A program made the translations under genes and the position numbers. The notes beneath the pieces were generated by a model. The model saw only the letters and a list, made by a program, of their open reading frames with translations. It made no database searches and was not told where the DNA came from. Below, one piece after another: positions 40,994 through 51,893 of a DNA stretch of 64,000 nucleotides (positions are counted from its first letter, which is position 1; each line of letters opens with the position of its first letter). Source of the DNA: Streptomyces omiyaensis (GTDB lineage: Bacteria; Actinomycetota; Actinomycetes; Streptomycetales; Streptomycetaceae); contig NZ_BMVV01000003.1 of the NCBI RefSeq assembly GCF_014650895.1, forward strand, positions 434,001-498,000, written 5' to 3'.

Positions 40994-41024
40994 AAGGGCT
41001 CGGGACGTGCGTCCCGGGCCCTTT
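40994..41024 (+). terminator. Intrinsic terminator after cdsA
   Basis: AAGGGCTCGGGAC at 40994-41006 pairs with GTCCCGGGCCCTT at 41011-41023 (one wobble) with a GTGC loop and a following TTTC. It closes the rpsB-cdsA region. Confidence 0.8.
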
Positions 41025-41139
41025 CGTCGTCCTCGCCACCGCGGGGACGGTCCAGTGAGGTCGCTCCGGCACCGCCGTGCCGCGCTCCCCGCCGTCGCGG
41101 GACGTCCGACCTCGTGCCTGTTTGAGGAGAGACGCCGCC

Positions 41140-42252
41140 GTGGCTCGTCCGCTGCCCGGAGAACTCACTTTCGTCGCCCCGCGCGGAGCCAAGAAGCCGC
41201 CGCGGCACCTCGCCGACCTGACGCCCGCGGAGCGGAAGGAGGCCGTCGCCGCGATCGGCGAGAAGCCCTTCCGCGCCAAGCAGCTGTCGACCCACTACTT
41301 CTCGCGGTACGCGCACGACCCCGCCGCGTGGACCGACATCCCGGCCGCCGCGCGGGAGAAGCTCGCCGGTGAGCTGCTGCCCGACCTGATGTCGGTGGTG
41401 CGCCACATCTCGTGCGACGACGACACCACCCGCAAGACGCTGTGGCGCCTCCACGACGGCACCCTCGTCGAGTCGGTGCTCATGCGCTACCCGGACCGGG
41501 TGACCATGTGCATCTCCTCGCAGGCCGGCTGCGGCATGAACTGCCCGTTCTGCGCGACCGGCCAGGCCGGTCTCGACCGGAACCTGTCGACCGCCGAGAT
41601 CGTGCACCAGATCGTCGACGGCATGCGCGCCCTGCGCGACGGCGAGGTGCCCGGCGGGCCCGCGCGCCTGTCGAACATCGTCTTCATGGGGATGGGCGAG
41701 CCGCTCGCCAACTACAAGCGGGTCGTCGGCGCCATCCGCCGGCTGACCGACCCCGAGCCCGACGGCCTGGGGCTCTCCCAGCGCGGGATCACCGTCTCCA
41801 CGGTGGGCCTGGTCCCGGCGATGCTGCGCTTCGCCGACGAGGGCTTCAAGTGCCGGCTCGCGGTCTCGCTGCACGCCCCGGACGACGAGCTGCGGGACAC
41901 CCTGGTGCCGGTGAACACGCGCTGGAAGGTGCGGGAGGTGCTGGACGCGGCCTGGGAGTACGCCGAGAAGTCCGGGCGCCGGATCTCCATCGAGTACGCC
42001 CTCATCCGGGACATCAACGACCAGGCCTGGCGCGGTGACCTGCTGGGCAGGCTGCTCAAGGGCAAGCGCGTGCACGTCAACCTCATCCCGCTCAACCCGA
42101 CGCCCGGGTCGAAGTGGACGGCGTCCCGGCCGGAGGACGAGAAGGCCTTCGTCGAGGCGATCGCCCGGCACGGCGTGCCGGTGACCGTCCGCGACACCCG
42201 CGGGCAGGAGATCGACGGCGCCTGTGGACAGCTGGCGGCCTCCGAACGCTGA
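41140..42252 (+). CDS. rlmN: Dual-specificity 23S rRNA/tRNA adenine-C2 methyltransferase RlmN
   Basis: From GTG 41140 the protein has 370 residues. RlmN is a radical-SAM enzyme that methylates A2503 of 23S rRNA and A37 of some tRNAs. The cluster-binding CGMNCPFC has Cys131, Cys135 and Cys138. The SAM region contains GMGEPLANY and [13 protein letters not shown]. The C-terminal catalytic cysteine lies in [11 protein letters not shown] frame from 41077 adds 21 unsupported residues. Confidence 0.96.
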   Translation: MARPLPGELTFVAPRGAKKPPRHLADLTPAERKEAVAAIGEKPFRAKQLSTHYFSRYAHDPAAWTDIPAAAREKLAGELLPDLMSVVRHISCDDDTTRKTLWRLHDGTLVESVLMRYPDRVTMCISSQAGCGMNCPFCATGQAGLDRNLSTAEIVHQIVDGMRALRDGEVPGGPARLSNIVFMGMGEPLANYKRVVGAIRRLTDPEPDGLGLSQRGITVSTVGLVPAMLRFADEGFKCRLAVSLHAPDDELRDTLVPVNTRWKVREVLDAAWEYAEKSGRRISIEYALIRDINDQAWRGDLLGRLLKGKRVHVNLIPLNPTPGSKWTASRPEDEKAFVEAIARHGVPVTVRDTRGQEIDGACGQLAASER

Positions 42253-42287
42253 CCTTGTACCCTGTGCTCGAACACACCTGCATATTC

Positions 42288-42378
42288 CGACAGGGGAGCG
42301 CCACAGCGCTGAGAGTGCGGTAACCGTAGACCGCAGACCCTCTGAACCTCGCCCGGGTCATTCCGGGTAGGGAGTTCG
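42288..42378 (+). promoter_or_regulatory. TPP riboswitch (THI element)
   Basis: The conserved aptamer segments are all present: ACAGGGGAGC at the 5' side, GCTGAGAGTG (42308-42317), then CCCTCTGAACCTCG (42338-42351) and GGGTCATTCCGGGTAGGGAGT at the 3' side. It binds thiamine pyrophosphate. It lies directly upstream of thiB-thiP-thiQ, whose products import thiamine, so high TPP should shut the operon. The boundaries are approximate. Confidence 0.96.
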
Positions 42379-42398
42379 GTCGTAACTCGAGCTGTTGC

Positions 42399-42437
42399 GC
42401 CCTGCCCGCGTCCGGTCTCCCCGGACGCGGGCAGGGC
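42399..42437 (+). terminator. Expression platform hairpin of the TPP riboswitch
   Basis: GCCCTGCCCGCGTCCGG at 42399-42415 and its exact complement at 42421-42437 form a 17-base perfect stem with a TCTCC loop, about 20 bases after the aptamer and about 37 before thiB. The ribosome site (AGGAGG near 42461) lies outside it. The arrangement suggests transcription termination rather than ribosome-site masking. Confidence 0.75.
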
Positions 42438-42473
42438 CGCGTCTCTTCCTGGTCCCACCCAGGAGGACAACAC

Positions 42474-43559
42474 ATGCACACCAAGAAGGCCGCCGCCGTC
42501 GCGCTGGCCGCGGCGCTCGGCGTCACGAGTCTCGCCGCCTGCTCCACCGAGGACCTCCGCGAGGCCGCGGGGAAGTCCGGGGAGCCCGTCCCGAAGACCG
42601 TGACCCTCGTCAGCCACGACTCCTTCAACGCCTCCGAGGAGGTGCTGGCGGAGTTCACGAAGCAGACCGGTCTCACCGTGAAGGTGCTGAAGGCCGGGGA
42701 CGCGGGCGAGGCCGTCAACAAGGAGATCCTGACCAAGGGCTCCCCGCAGGGCGACGTCTTCTTCGGCGTCGACAACACGCTGCTCTCCCGCGCCGTCGAC
42801 AACGGCATCTTCGAGACGTACGAGGCGAAGGGCCTGGACCGGGTCCCGGACACCTTCGAGCTCGACGAGCGGGTCACCCCGATCGACACCGGCGACATCT
42901 GCGTCAACTACGACAAGAAGTACTTCGCGGACAGGAAGCTGGCGCCGCCGCAGAGCTTCGACGACCTGGCGAAGCCGGAGTACAAGGACCTGCTCGTGGT
43001 GGAGAACCCGGAGCGGTCCTCCCCGGGCCTCGGCTTCCTCCTCGGCACGATCGCGAAGTACGGCGACGACGGCTGGCAGGACTACTGGTCGAAGCTGAAG
43101 GCGAACGGCGTGAAGACCGTCGACAGCTGGGAGCTCGCCTACAACCAGGAGTTCTCCGGCTCGGCCGGCGGCAAGGAGGCCAAGGGCGACCGCCCGCTGG
43201 TCGTCTCCTACGCCTCCAGCCCGCCGGTGGAGGTGCTGTACGCGGAGCCGCAGCCGAAGGAGGCCCCCACCGGGGTGTCCACCGGCACCTGCTTCCGGCA
43301 GATCGAGTTCGCCGGCCTGCTGAAGGGGGCGAAGAACCCCGAGGGCGGCAAGGCGCTGATCGACTTCCTGGTGTCGAAGAAGTTCCAGGAGGACATGCCG
43401 CTCCAGATGTTCGTGAACCCGGTGGCCGAGGACGCGGTCCTGCCGGAGCTGTTCACGCGGCACGGCGTGGTCGTGGAGAAGCCGGAGACGATGGCGCCGG
43501 AGAAGATCGCCGAGAAGCGCGAGGCGTGGATCCAGCAGTGGTCGTCGCTCCTCAAGTGA
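42474..43559 (+). CDS. thiB: Thiamine ABC transporter, substrate-binding lipoprotein
   Basis: The protein has 361 residues. The N-terminus is a lipoprotein signal with lipobox LAAC at about residues 21-24, so it is anchored outside the membrane. The binding fold begins KTVTLVSHDSFNASEEVLAEF and contains DVFFGVDNTLLSRAVDNG and GDICVNYDKKYF, typical of thiamine-binding TbpA/ThiB. It follows the TPP riboswitch and overlaps thiP (GTGA), forming one operon. Confidence 0.95.
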   Translation: MHTKKAAAVALAAALGVTSLAACSTEDLREAAGKSGEPVPKTVTLVSHDSFNASEEVLAEFTKQTGLTVKVLKAGDAGEAVNKEILTKGSPQGDVFFGVDNTLLSRAVDNGIFETYEAKGLDRVPDTFELDERVTPIDTGDICVNYDKKYFADRKLAPPQSFDDLAKPEYKDLLVVENPERSSPGLGFLLGTIAKYGDDGWQDYWSKLKANGVKTVDSWELAYNQEFSGSAGGKEAKGDRPLVVSYASSPPVEVLYAEPQPKEAPTGVSTGTCFRQIEFAGLLKGAKNPEGGKALIDFLVSKKFQEDMPLQMFVNPVAEDAVLPELFTRHGVVVEKPETMAPEKIAEKREAWIQQWSSLLK

Positions 43560-45210
43560 GGCGTGACCGCGGGGGGAGCGCGGCGCGGCTGGGGCTGATG
43601 GCCCTGCCCGTCGCGTTCTTCGCGGTCTTCTTCGCCTGGCCCGTGGTCTCGATCGTCCAGCGCGGGCTGCGGCCCGACGGCGCCTGGGACCTCGGTGCGA
43701 TCGGGGCGACCCTGGGCCGGTCCGACATCCTCGACGTGCTCGGCTTCACGGTCTGGCAGGCGGCCGCCTCCACGGGGCTCACGCTACTGGTGGCGCTGCC
43801 GGGGGCGTACGTCTTCGCCCGTTTCTCCTTCCCCGGGAAGGGGGTGCTGCGGGCGGTCGTCACCGTGCCGTTCGTGCTGCCCACCGTGCTGGTCGGCACC
43901 GCCTTCCTGGCCCTGGTGGGCCGGGGCGGGTTCACCGACGAGCTGTGGGGGCTGCGGCTCGACGCCTCGGTGTGGGCGATCCTCCTCGCGCACGTCTTCT
44001 TCAACTACGCGGTCGTCGTCCGGACGGTCGGCGGGCTGTGGGCGCAGCTCGATCCGCGGCAGGAGGAGGCGGCGCGGGTGCTGGGCGCGTCCCGGTGGCG
44101 GGCGTGGCGGTCGGTGACGCTGCCCGCGCTGGTCCCGGCGGTGTCGGCGGCGGCGCTGATGGTCTTCCTCTTCACCTTCACCTCCTTCGGGGTGGTGCAG
44201 ATCCTCGGCGGGGACGGGTACACGACGCTGGAAGCGGAGATCTACCGGCAGACGGCCCGGCTGCTCGACCTGCGGACGGCGGCGGTGCTGACGCTGGTGC
44301 AGTTCGCGGCGGTGGGCGCGATCCTCGCGGTGCACGCGCGGACGGCACGCCGGCGGGAGACGGCGCTGCGGCTGGTCTCCCCGGAGCTGACGGCGCGGCG
44401 GCCGCGCGGGGCGGGCCAGTGGGCGCTGCTCGGCGGGGTGCTGGCGTCGGTGGCGGTGCTGATCCTGCTGCCGCTGGGGGTGCTGGTGGAGCGGTCCTTC
44501 GCCACGCCGGAGGGGTACGGGCTGCGGTACTACCGGGCGCTGGGTTCGCTCGACGACGCGGGCACGTTCCTGGTGCCGCCGCTGGAGGCGGTGGGGAACT
44601 CGCTGCGGTACGCGGTGGTGGCCACGGGGATCGCGGTGGTGATCGGCGGGCTGGCCGCCGCGGCGCTGACCCGGCGGGCCGGCCGGCTGGTGCGGGGCTT
44701 CGACGCGCTGCTGATGCTGCCGCTCGGGGTGTCGGCGGTGACCGTCGGCTTCGGGTTCCTGATCACGCTGGACGAGCCGCCGTTCGACCTGCGGGCCAGC
44801 TGGATCCTCGTCCCGCTGGCGCAGGCGCTGGTGGGCGTGCCGTTCGTGGTCCGGACGATGCTGCCGGTGCTGCGGGCGGTGGACGAGCGGCTGCGGGAGG
44901 CGGCGGCGGTGCTGGGGGCGTCGCCGTGGCGGGCGTGGCGGGAGGTGGACCTGCCGCTGGTGCGGCGGGCGCTGCTGATCGCCGCGGGGTTCGCCTTCGC
45001 GGTGTCGCTGGGCGAGTTCGGCGCGACGGTCTTCATCGCCCGGCCCGACAGCCCGACGCTGCCGGTCGCGGTGGCGCGGCTGCTCGGCCGGCCGGGCGAG
45101 CTCAACTACGGGCAGGCGATGGCCCTGTCGACGATGCTGATGGTGGTGTGCGCGGTCTGTCTGCTGCTGCTGGAGCGGCTGCGGACCGACCGGACCACCG
45201 GGGAGTTCTG

Positions 45211-45211
<1 letters not shown>
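43556..45211 (+). CDS. thiP: Thiamine ABC transporter, fused permease
   Basis: The protein has 551 residues, about twelve membrane helices in two halves. Each half carries a cytoplasmic EAA-type loop that contacts the ATPase: EEAARVLGASRWRAWRSVTLP and LREAAAVLGASPWRAWREVDLP. Fused duplicated permeases are typical of thiamine and iron importers. It starts at GTG 43556 overlapping thiB and ends one base into thiQ. A longer frame from 42395 is not real. Confidence 0.94.
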
Positions 45212-46241
<1,030 letters not shown>

Positions 46242-46257
<16 letters not shown>

Positions 46258-47249
46258 AGGGCGCGCAGCCACGGCCGGCGCACCTCGGGCAGCCGGGCGA
46301 GGGTGTGGCGGGCGGTGCGGCGGTCGGGGGTGAAGACCCCCCAGGGGTGGTCGGGGAGCGGGTAGTCGTCGCGCAGGACGCCGGAGGGAGGGCGTCCGGA
46401 GACCGGCATGGGCGAGGTCTCGTCCGGGCGGACGAGGTGCGCCCAGACGTCGGCGGGCAGCCCGACGGGTGTCGCTCCGGTCGGCGGGGTCCACGGCCGT
46501 CCGGTGGTCCGGTCCGCGGGGACGAGCACGACGGCGGCGTCGCCGGCGGGCGTGCCGGGGCCGGCGACGGCGACCCGGCGGGTGGGCGGTCCGGCCGGGA
46601 GGACGCGGGCGAGGCTCCGGCCGAACATCTCGGTGACCGGCCCGGCGGGGAGGGCGAGGGGCCGGCCGCCGGAGGCGGCCAGCAGGTGGGCGAGGGCGGC
46701 GCCCGCCCCCGCGGTCCAGCGGGGGCTCCAGTGGCCGCGCGCGTCGACGGGCGGGGTGGGGCGGAGCGGTGCGGGGGCCCGGGCGGGGAGGCCCAGGGGG
46801 TGCCGGACGACGGCGCCGGGTGCGTACCGGACGGTGTTCCAGATCCCGCAGTCGTCCTCGCGGAAACCGATGCCGAGTCCGCAGCGGGCGCACACCAGGC
46901 TGGGTTCGTCGCCGGCGACGATGCCGAGGCAGGAGTTCCCGGACCGCTCGGGCAGGAGCCGGGTGCCGCGCGTGTCGCCGGGGGAGAGCACGATCACGTC
47001 GCGGGGACCGCCGGGGACGCCGTACTGCGGTGCGTACACCCCGAGGGCCGCCGAGCCGGCCTCGCCGATCTCCTCCCAGGTCCGCCACGGCGGCCCCCAC
47101 GGGGCGGGGTCGACGGCGTAGGTGCCCGGTTCCATGAGCGTCGGCATCCAGTTGTGGCCGGCGTCGTAGTGGGCTTCCACGGGCAGGGCCACCCGCTCCA
47201 CCGGCACCGACAGCGCGGTGCCGCAGCCCGCGCACGCGAAGAGGTCCAC
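46242..47249 (-). CDS. Conserved protein with N-terminal CxxC and central CxxC pair, function unknown
   Basis: The protein has 335 residues from a GTG at 47249 directly after the LOG-family stop. The N-terminus MDLFACAGCG carries one CxxC; SLVCARCGLGIGFREDDC carries a second cysteine pair plus one, likely a zinc site. The middle is GDTRGTRLLPERSGNSCLGIV. The C-terminal half is Pro/Arg-rich with PLPDHPWGVFTPDRRTARH. There is no membrane segment. It resembles no family I know with confidence. The tight coupling to the LOG gene suggests a shared function. Confidence 0.65.
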
Positions 47250-48401
47250 CTAGGCGGCCGCCAGCCTCTCCAGGGCCGCGGGGGCCTCGTCGATCGAGTC
47301 GACCAGGGCGATCCGGGCCGCCATCGGACGGTCGCGGGCGAGGGTCTCCAGGAGGGGCCAGGCGGGGAGGCGGACGGTCCAGTGGGCGCGGTCGACGAGG
47401 ACCATGGGGGTGGGGGCGCCGAGGGAGCCGTAGTAGTTCGGGGTGGTGTTGTCGAAGATCTCCTGGACGGTGCCGGCGGCGCCGGGGAGGAAGACGACGC
47501 CGGCGGTGGAGCGGGCGAGGAGGCCGTCCTCGCGCAGGGCGTTGGTGAAGTACTTGGCGATGTGTCCGGCGAAGGCGTTGGGCGGTTCGTGGCCGTAGAA
47601 CCACGTGGGGATGCCGACCGAGTCGCCGCCGTCCGGGAGGAGCGCGCGGACGGCGAAGGCGGCGCGGGCCCAGTCGGTCACCGAGGGGGTGAAGGAGGGG
47701 GCCCCGGCGAGGAGGGAGAGCGCGTCGGCGAGGGCCGGGTCGGGGTGCGGGGCCAGGTAGGCGCCGAGGTTGGCGGCCTCCATCGCGCCGGGGCCGCCGC
47801 CGGTGGCGACCGTGTACCCGGCGCGGGCGAGGGCGCGGCCGAGGCGGGCGGCGCCCGCGTAGGCCTCGCCGCCGCGGACCATGGAGTGGCCGCCCATGAC
47901 GCCGACGGTCCGCCGGCCGTCGAGGTGTTCGTCGAGGGCGTCGCCGACGGCGTCGTCGTGGAGCGAGCGGAGCATCGAGGAGAAGACGTCGCCGTCGGCG
48001 CGGGTGGTGCCGAACCAGGCGTGGGCGCGGGCGTCGGGGGTCCGTTCGTATCCACCGCGCCCGGCGGTCCCGCCGGGTCCTTCGAGTCCTTCGTAGAGCT
48101 CGCCGGGGGTGTAGAGCCGGCTGCGGTACGGGTCGAAGGGGAGGCCGGGGACGGGCGGGAAGACGAGCGCCCCGTCGGCGCGGACCTTCGCGGCGGCCTC
48201 CGGCTCCATGCGGCAGCCCAGGAAGATCGTTTCCGCGGTGGAGGAGGCGAGGAGGGCGAAGGTCCGGTCGGTGAGGTCGACGGACTGGACGCGCTGCCCG
48301 GCGAGGCCGCCGGGCCGGGCGAGCGACGCGTCGAACTCGTCCAGGGTGTGGATCTCTCGCCCCGGCCCGTGCGGGCGGGACGGGGGTGGGGGCGTCGCCA
48401 T
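47250..48401 (-). CDS. LOG-family (lysine decarboxylase-like fold) protein
   Basis: The protein has 383 residues. The Rossmann fold begins RRTVGVMGGHSMVRGG, then TVATGGGPGAMEAANLG, followed by the PGAAGTVQEIFDNTTPNYYG segment. The usual LOG motif reads PGGxGTxxE; here the second glycine is alanine. Active LOG enzymes release cytokinin-type bases from nucleoside monophosphates. The N-terminal 110 residues (ARPGGLAGQRVQSVDL) are an extra domain not in standard LOG proteins. It may be a nucleotide hydrolase, but the residue change leaves activity open. Confidence 0.75.
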   Translation of the reverse strand: MATPPPPSRPHGPGREIHTLDEFDASLARPGGLAGQRVQSVDLTDRTFALLASSTAETIFLGCRMEPEAAAKVRADGALVFPPVPGLPFDPYRSRLYTPGELYEGLEGPGGTAGRGGYERTPDARAHAWFGTTRADGDVFSSMLRSLHDDAVGDALDEHLDGRRTVGVMGGHSMVRGGEAYAGAARLGRALARAGYTVATGGGPGAMEAANLGAYLAPHPDPALADALSLLAGAPSFTPSVTDWARAAFAVRALLPDGGDSVGIPTWFYGHEPPNAFAGHIAKYFTNALREDGLLARSTAGVVFLPGAAGTVQEIFDNTTPNYYGSLGAPTPMVLVDRAHWTVRLPAWPLLETLARDRPMAARIALVDSIDEAPAALERLAAA

Positions 48402-48453
48402 GGGCCCACGATAGGCGGCCCACGGCGACGGTGCCTTCCGATTTTCCGGGCGG

Positions 48454-49602
48454 TCAGGCGGTCAGCGGCAGTGCCGCGAGTTCGCCGATGAGCCAGGTCA
48501 GGGGGAGGAAGACGAGGAGCAGGGCCCCGGCGCGCAGCAGGGCGGCGCTGCGCAGCACGGTCGGCGGGGCCCCGAGCCGGGCCAGCGCCGCGGCGGTGTG
48601 GGCCCGGCACTGGCGGGACTCCAGGGTCGCGGTGAGCAGGGTCGCCGTGGTGCAGGCCATGACGACGCCGGCGCCGAGGCCGGTGAGCGGTCCGAAGGCG
48701 GTGCCGCCGTCCCCGGCCCCGTACAGGGTGGCGGCGGCGAGGGTGCCGGAGAGGACCGCGCAGACGACGCCGAGGGGGCGGCCGATGCGGGTGGCCTCGT
48801 CCATGAGGACGCGGCCGGCGAGGAGGCGCACGGCGCCGGGCCGGGCGGTCTGGAGGAGCCGGCCGCACAGGTGGGTGAGGCCCGGTCCGGCGAGCGCGAG
48901 GCCGGCGGCGGTGAGGATCCAGCCGGCCAGGACGCCGGCCGGGGAGCCGTCGAAGCGGCCGGGGAGGGCGACGCCGGAGCCGCCGCCGCGGCCCGCGTAC
49001 GTCTCCACGGCGAGCCCGGCGGCGATGAGGGCGACGCCCCAGGGGAGGCCGCTCGGCACGGGCCGGGCGGCCCCCTCGGGCGCGGGTGTGCCGGTGCGGG
49101 GGCGCAGGGTGAGGCCGGCGGCGGCGGCGCCGGCGGTCGGCACGATCGCGAGCAGGGTGAGGGCGGCGGCCAGCGGGAGCGGCCGGTCGGCGGCGAGGAG
49201 CCCGGCGGCGGCCCCGTCGAAGGGGAGGCCGGTGATGTCGCCGCGCAGGTGCAGGTAGAGGAGGAGGGCGACCACGGAGCCGAGGGTGCAGGCGACCGCG
49301 GTCGAGGCGGCGGCGATGGCGGTGAGCCGGGCCGGGCCGAGTCCGACGGAGGAGAGTCCGGGGCGGGGCCGGGTGGCCGGGTCGGTGCGGGCGACGGCGA
49401 CGGCGAACTGGACGGTGGCGGCGATCGGCAGCGCGCACCAGAGGAGCCGGAGCACGGAGGCGGAGGAGTGCTCGGGGTGGCCGGCGGCGTAGCCGAGGGT
49501 GCACAGCAGCAGGAAGCCCACGCCGGCGGCGGCCGCGGCGACGAGGAGCCGCCGCAGCTGGACCAGCGGGTGGGAGCCGCGGACTAGACGGAGAGCGAGC
49601 AC
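48454..49602 (-). CDS. Polytopic ABC transporter permease-like protein
   Basis: From a GTG at 49602 the protein has 382 residues and about eight membrane helices (LLVAAAAAGVGFLLLCTLGY and several Ala/Leu-rich ones). The cytoplasmic loop EATRIGRPLGVVCAVLSGTL might contact an ATPase. The start overlaps the ATPase end by 19 bases. Similarity to FtsX-type permeases is weak, so substrate and direction are unknown. Long upstream frames are shadow reading of the ATPase. Confidence 0.72.
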   Translation of the reverse strand: MLALRLVRGSHPLVQLRRLLVAAAAAGVGFLLLCTLGYAAGHPEHSSASVLRLLWCALPIAATVQFAVAVARTDPATRPRPGLSSVGLGPARLTAIAAASTAVACTLGSVVALLLYLHLRGDITGLPFDGAAAGLLAADRPLPLAAALTLLAIVPTAGAAAAGLTLRPRTGTPAPEGAARPVPSGLPWGVALIAAGLAVETYAGRGGGSGVALPGRFDGSPAGVLAGWILTAAGLALAGPGLTHLCGRLLQTARPGAVRLLAGRVLMDEATRIGRPLGVVCAVLSGTLAAATLYGAGDGGTAFGPLTGLGAGVVMACTTATLLTATLESRQCRAHTAAALARLGAPPTVLRSAALLRAGALLLVFLPLTWLIGELAALPLTA

Positions 49603-50312
49603 GCGGCGACGCCCTCCGCCCCCGAGGCGGGCGGCACGCTGCCGGCCCGGCGTCCGTCGAGCAGGGTGACCGTGCGGTCGGCGAGCGCCGCGACCTCGTC
49701 GTCGTGGGTGGCGAGGAGCACGGTGATGCCGTGCGAGCGGGCGGCGGCGGTGAGGGTGCGGAGCACCTGGGCGCCGTCGGCCCGGTGCAGGGCGGCGGTG
49801 GGTTCGTCGGCGAAGAGGACCGCGGGGCCGGCGGCGAGCGCGCGGGCGACGGCGACGCGCTGGCGCTGGGCGTGGGTGAGGCCGTGCGGGCGGGTGCGGG
49901 CGCAGGCGCCGATGTCGAGGCGGTCCAGCCATTCGACGGCGGCGGTCCGCGCGGCCCGGTGCGGGGTCCCGCGCAGCAGCAGCGGGAGGGCGGTGTTCTC
50001 CCAGGCGGTGAGTTCGGGGACGAGGCCGGGTTCGGGGCCGATCCAGCCGAAGCGTTCGCGGCGGAGCCGTTCGCGGCCGGCCGGGGGGAGGGTGTGGACG
50101 GGGGCGCTGTTGAACCAGATCTCGCCCTTCCGGACGGGGAGTTCGCCGGAGAGGCAGCGCAGGAGGGTGGTCTTGCCGCTGCCGCGGGGGCCGGTCACGG
50201 CGAGGATCTCTCCCTCGCGGACGCCGACGGAGACGCCGCTGAGGGCCTCCGTGCCGCCCAGGGAGCAGTGCAGGGAACGCGCCCAGAGCACGTCGTTGTC
50301 CGGTGGGGCCAT
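49584..50312 (-). CDS. ABC transporter ATP-binding protein with unusual signature motif
   Basis: From an ATG at 50312 (GAGGTG upstream) the protein has 242 residues. Walker A is GPRGSGKTTLLRCL and Walker B AVLFADEPTAAL. The H-loop is LLATHDDEV. The signature helix, normally LSGGQ, reads LTHAQ, so two of five positions are kept. Residues after it (RQRVAVARAL) are normal. The altered motif would affect ATP contact in the dimer. It pairs with the permease next to it, and the group belongs to the LolD/MacB-type export or lipoprotein branch. Confidence 0.82.
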   Translation of the reverse strand: MAPPDNDVLWARSLHCSLGGTEALSGVSVGVREGEILAVTGPRGSGKTTLLRCLSGELPVRKGEIWFNSAPVHTLPPAGRERLRRERFGWIGPEPGLVPELTAWENTALPLLLRGTPHRAARTAAVEWLDRLDIGACARTRPHGLTHAQRQRVAVARALAAGPAVLFADEPTAALHRADGAQVLRTLTAAARSHGITVLLATHDDEVAALADRTVTLLDGRRAGSVPPASGAEGVAACSLSV

Positions 50313-50513
50313 CGCGTACACCTCGATGTCGGATCCGATTCTTGCGTTCCCCCGTCCGGGGGAACGAGGACCGGGCCTGTCGGTCACTGGGCACCGTAAG
50401 TATTCGGATCCGTTTGTACGGACGGCACGCGGCCCGGGCCGCCGCCATCCACTCGGATGGCGGCATGCCCGGGCCGGGGGGTCACGCCGTGAGGGCGGCG
50501 TGTGCCGGGACCG

Positions 50514-51893
50514 TCAGAGCTTGGTCCACGCCTCGGTCAGCACCGCGCGCAGGATGCCCTCGATCTCGTCGAAGGTGCCCTGGTCGGCGATGAGCGGCGG
50601 GGCCAGCTGGATGACCGGGTCGCCACGGTCGTCGGCGCGGCAGTACAGGCCGTTCTCGAAGAGCGCCTTGGAGAGGAAGCCGTACAGGACGCGCTCGGTC
50701 TCCTCGTCCGTGAAGGACTCCTTGGTGACCTTGTCCTTGACGAGCTCGATGCCGTAGAAGAAGCCGTTGCCGCGGACGTCGCCGACGATCGGGAGGTCGT
50801 GCAGCTTCTTCAGGGTCTCGAAGAAGTTGCCCTCCTGGTCGAGGACGTGCTGGTTGAGGCCTTCCTTGTCGAAGATGTCCAGGTTGGCGATCGCGACCGC
50901 CGAGGACACCGGGTGGCCACCGAAGGTGTAGCCGTGGAGGAAGGTGTTGTCGCCCTTGTAGAACGGCTCGGCGATGCGGTCCGAGATGATGCAGGCGCCG
51001 ATCGGGGAGTAGCCCGAGGTCATGCCCTTGGCGCAGGTGATCATGTCGGGCACGTAGCCGAACTTGTCGCAGGCGAACATCGTGCCGAGGCGGCCGAAGG
51101 CGCAGATCGTCTCGTCGGAGACGAGCAGCACGTCGTACTGGTCGCAGATCTCGCGGACGCGCTGGAAGTAGCCGGGCGGCGGCGGGAAGCAGCCACCGGC
51201 GTTCTGCACCGGCTCCAGGAAGACGGCCGCGACGGTGTCGGGGCCCTCGAAGAGGATCTGGGCCTCGATCTGGTCGGCGGCCCAGCGGCCGAAGGCCTCG
51301 GGGTCGTCGCCGAAGATCGGGGCGCGGTAGATGTTGGTGTTCGGCACCTTGTGCGCGCCGGGGACCAGCGGCTCGAAGGGGGCCTTCAGGGCCGGCAGGC
51401 CGGTGATGGACAGGGCGCCCTGCGGGGTGCCGTGGTAGGCGACCGCACGCGAGATGACCTTGTACTTGGTGTGCTTGCCCTGGAGCTTGAAGTACTGCTT
51501 GGCGAGCTTCCACGCGGTCTCGACGGCCTCGCCGCCACCGGTGGTGAAGAAGACCTTGTTGAGGTCGCCCGGGGCGTAGTCCGCGAGGCGCTCGGCGAGC
51601 TCGACGGCCTTGGGGTGCGCGTACGACCACACGGGGAAGAACGCGAGCTCCTGGGCCTGCTTGTACGCGACCTCGGCCAGTTCCTGGCGGCCGTGACCGG
51701 CGTTGACCACGAAGAGGCCGGCGAGGCCGTCGAGGTAGCGCTTGCCCTTGTCGTCGAAGATGTAGGTGCCCTCACCGCGGACGATGGTGGGGACGGGGCT
51801 GTTCTCGTACGACGACATGCGGGTGAAGTGCATCCACAGGTGGTCGTAGGCAGTCTTGGAGAGGTCCTGGGTCACGGTTATCGGGTTCCCCAC
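50514..51893 (-). CDS. Class III aminotransferase, probable putrescine/GABA-pathway transaminase
   Basis: From GTG 51893 (MGNPITVTQDLSK) the protein has 459 residues. The PLP fold shows FFTTGGGEAVETAWKLAKQY, the SRAVAYHGTPQGAL segment, VSDETICAFGR with the PLP-ring Asp, and CAKGMTSGY with the Schiff-base lysine. Relatives transfer amines from putrescine or GABA-type substrates to pyruvate. Its Lrp regulator and the aldehyde dehydrogenase sit beside it, which supports a role in polyamine breakdown. Its start overlaps the Lrp end by 16 bases. Confidence 0.88.
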   Translation of the reverse strand: MGNPITVTQDLSKTAYDHLWMHFTRMSSYENSPVPTIVRGEGTYIFDDKGKRYLDGLAGLFVVNAGHGRQELAEVAYKQAQELAFFPVWSYAHPKAVELAERLADYAPGDLNKVFFTTGGGEAVETAWKLAKQYFKLQGKHTKYKVISRAVAYHGTPQGALSITGLPALKAPFEPLVPGAHKVPNTNIYRAPIFGDDPEAFGRWAADQIEAQILFEGPDTVAAVFLEPVQNAGGCFPPPPGYFQRVREICDQYDVLLVSDETICAFGRLGTMFACDKFGYVPDMITCAKGMTSGYSPIGACIISDRIAEPFYKGDNTFLHGYTFGGHPVSSAVAIANLDIFDKEGLNQHVLDQEGNFFETLKKLHDLPIVGDVRGNGFFYGIELVKDKVTKESFTDEETERVLYGFLSKALFENGLYCRADDRGDPVIQLAPPLIADQGTFDEIEGILRAVLTEAWTKL

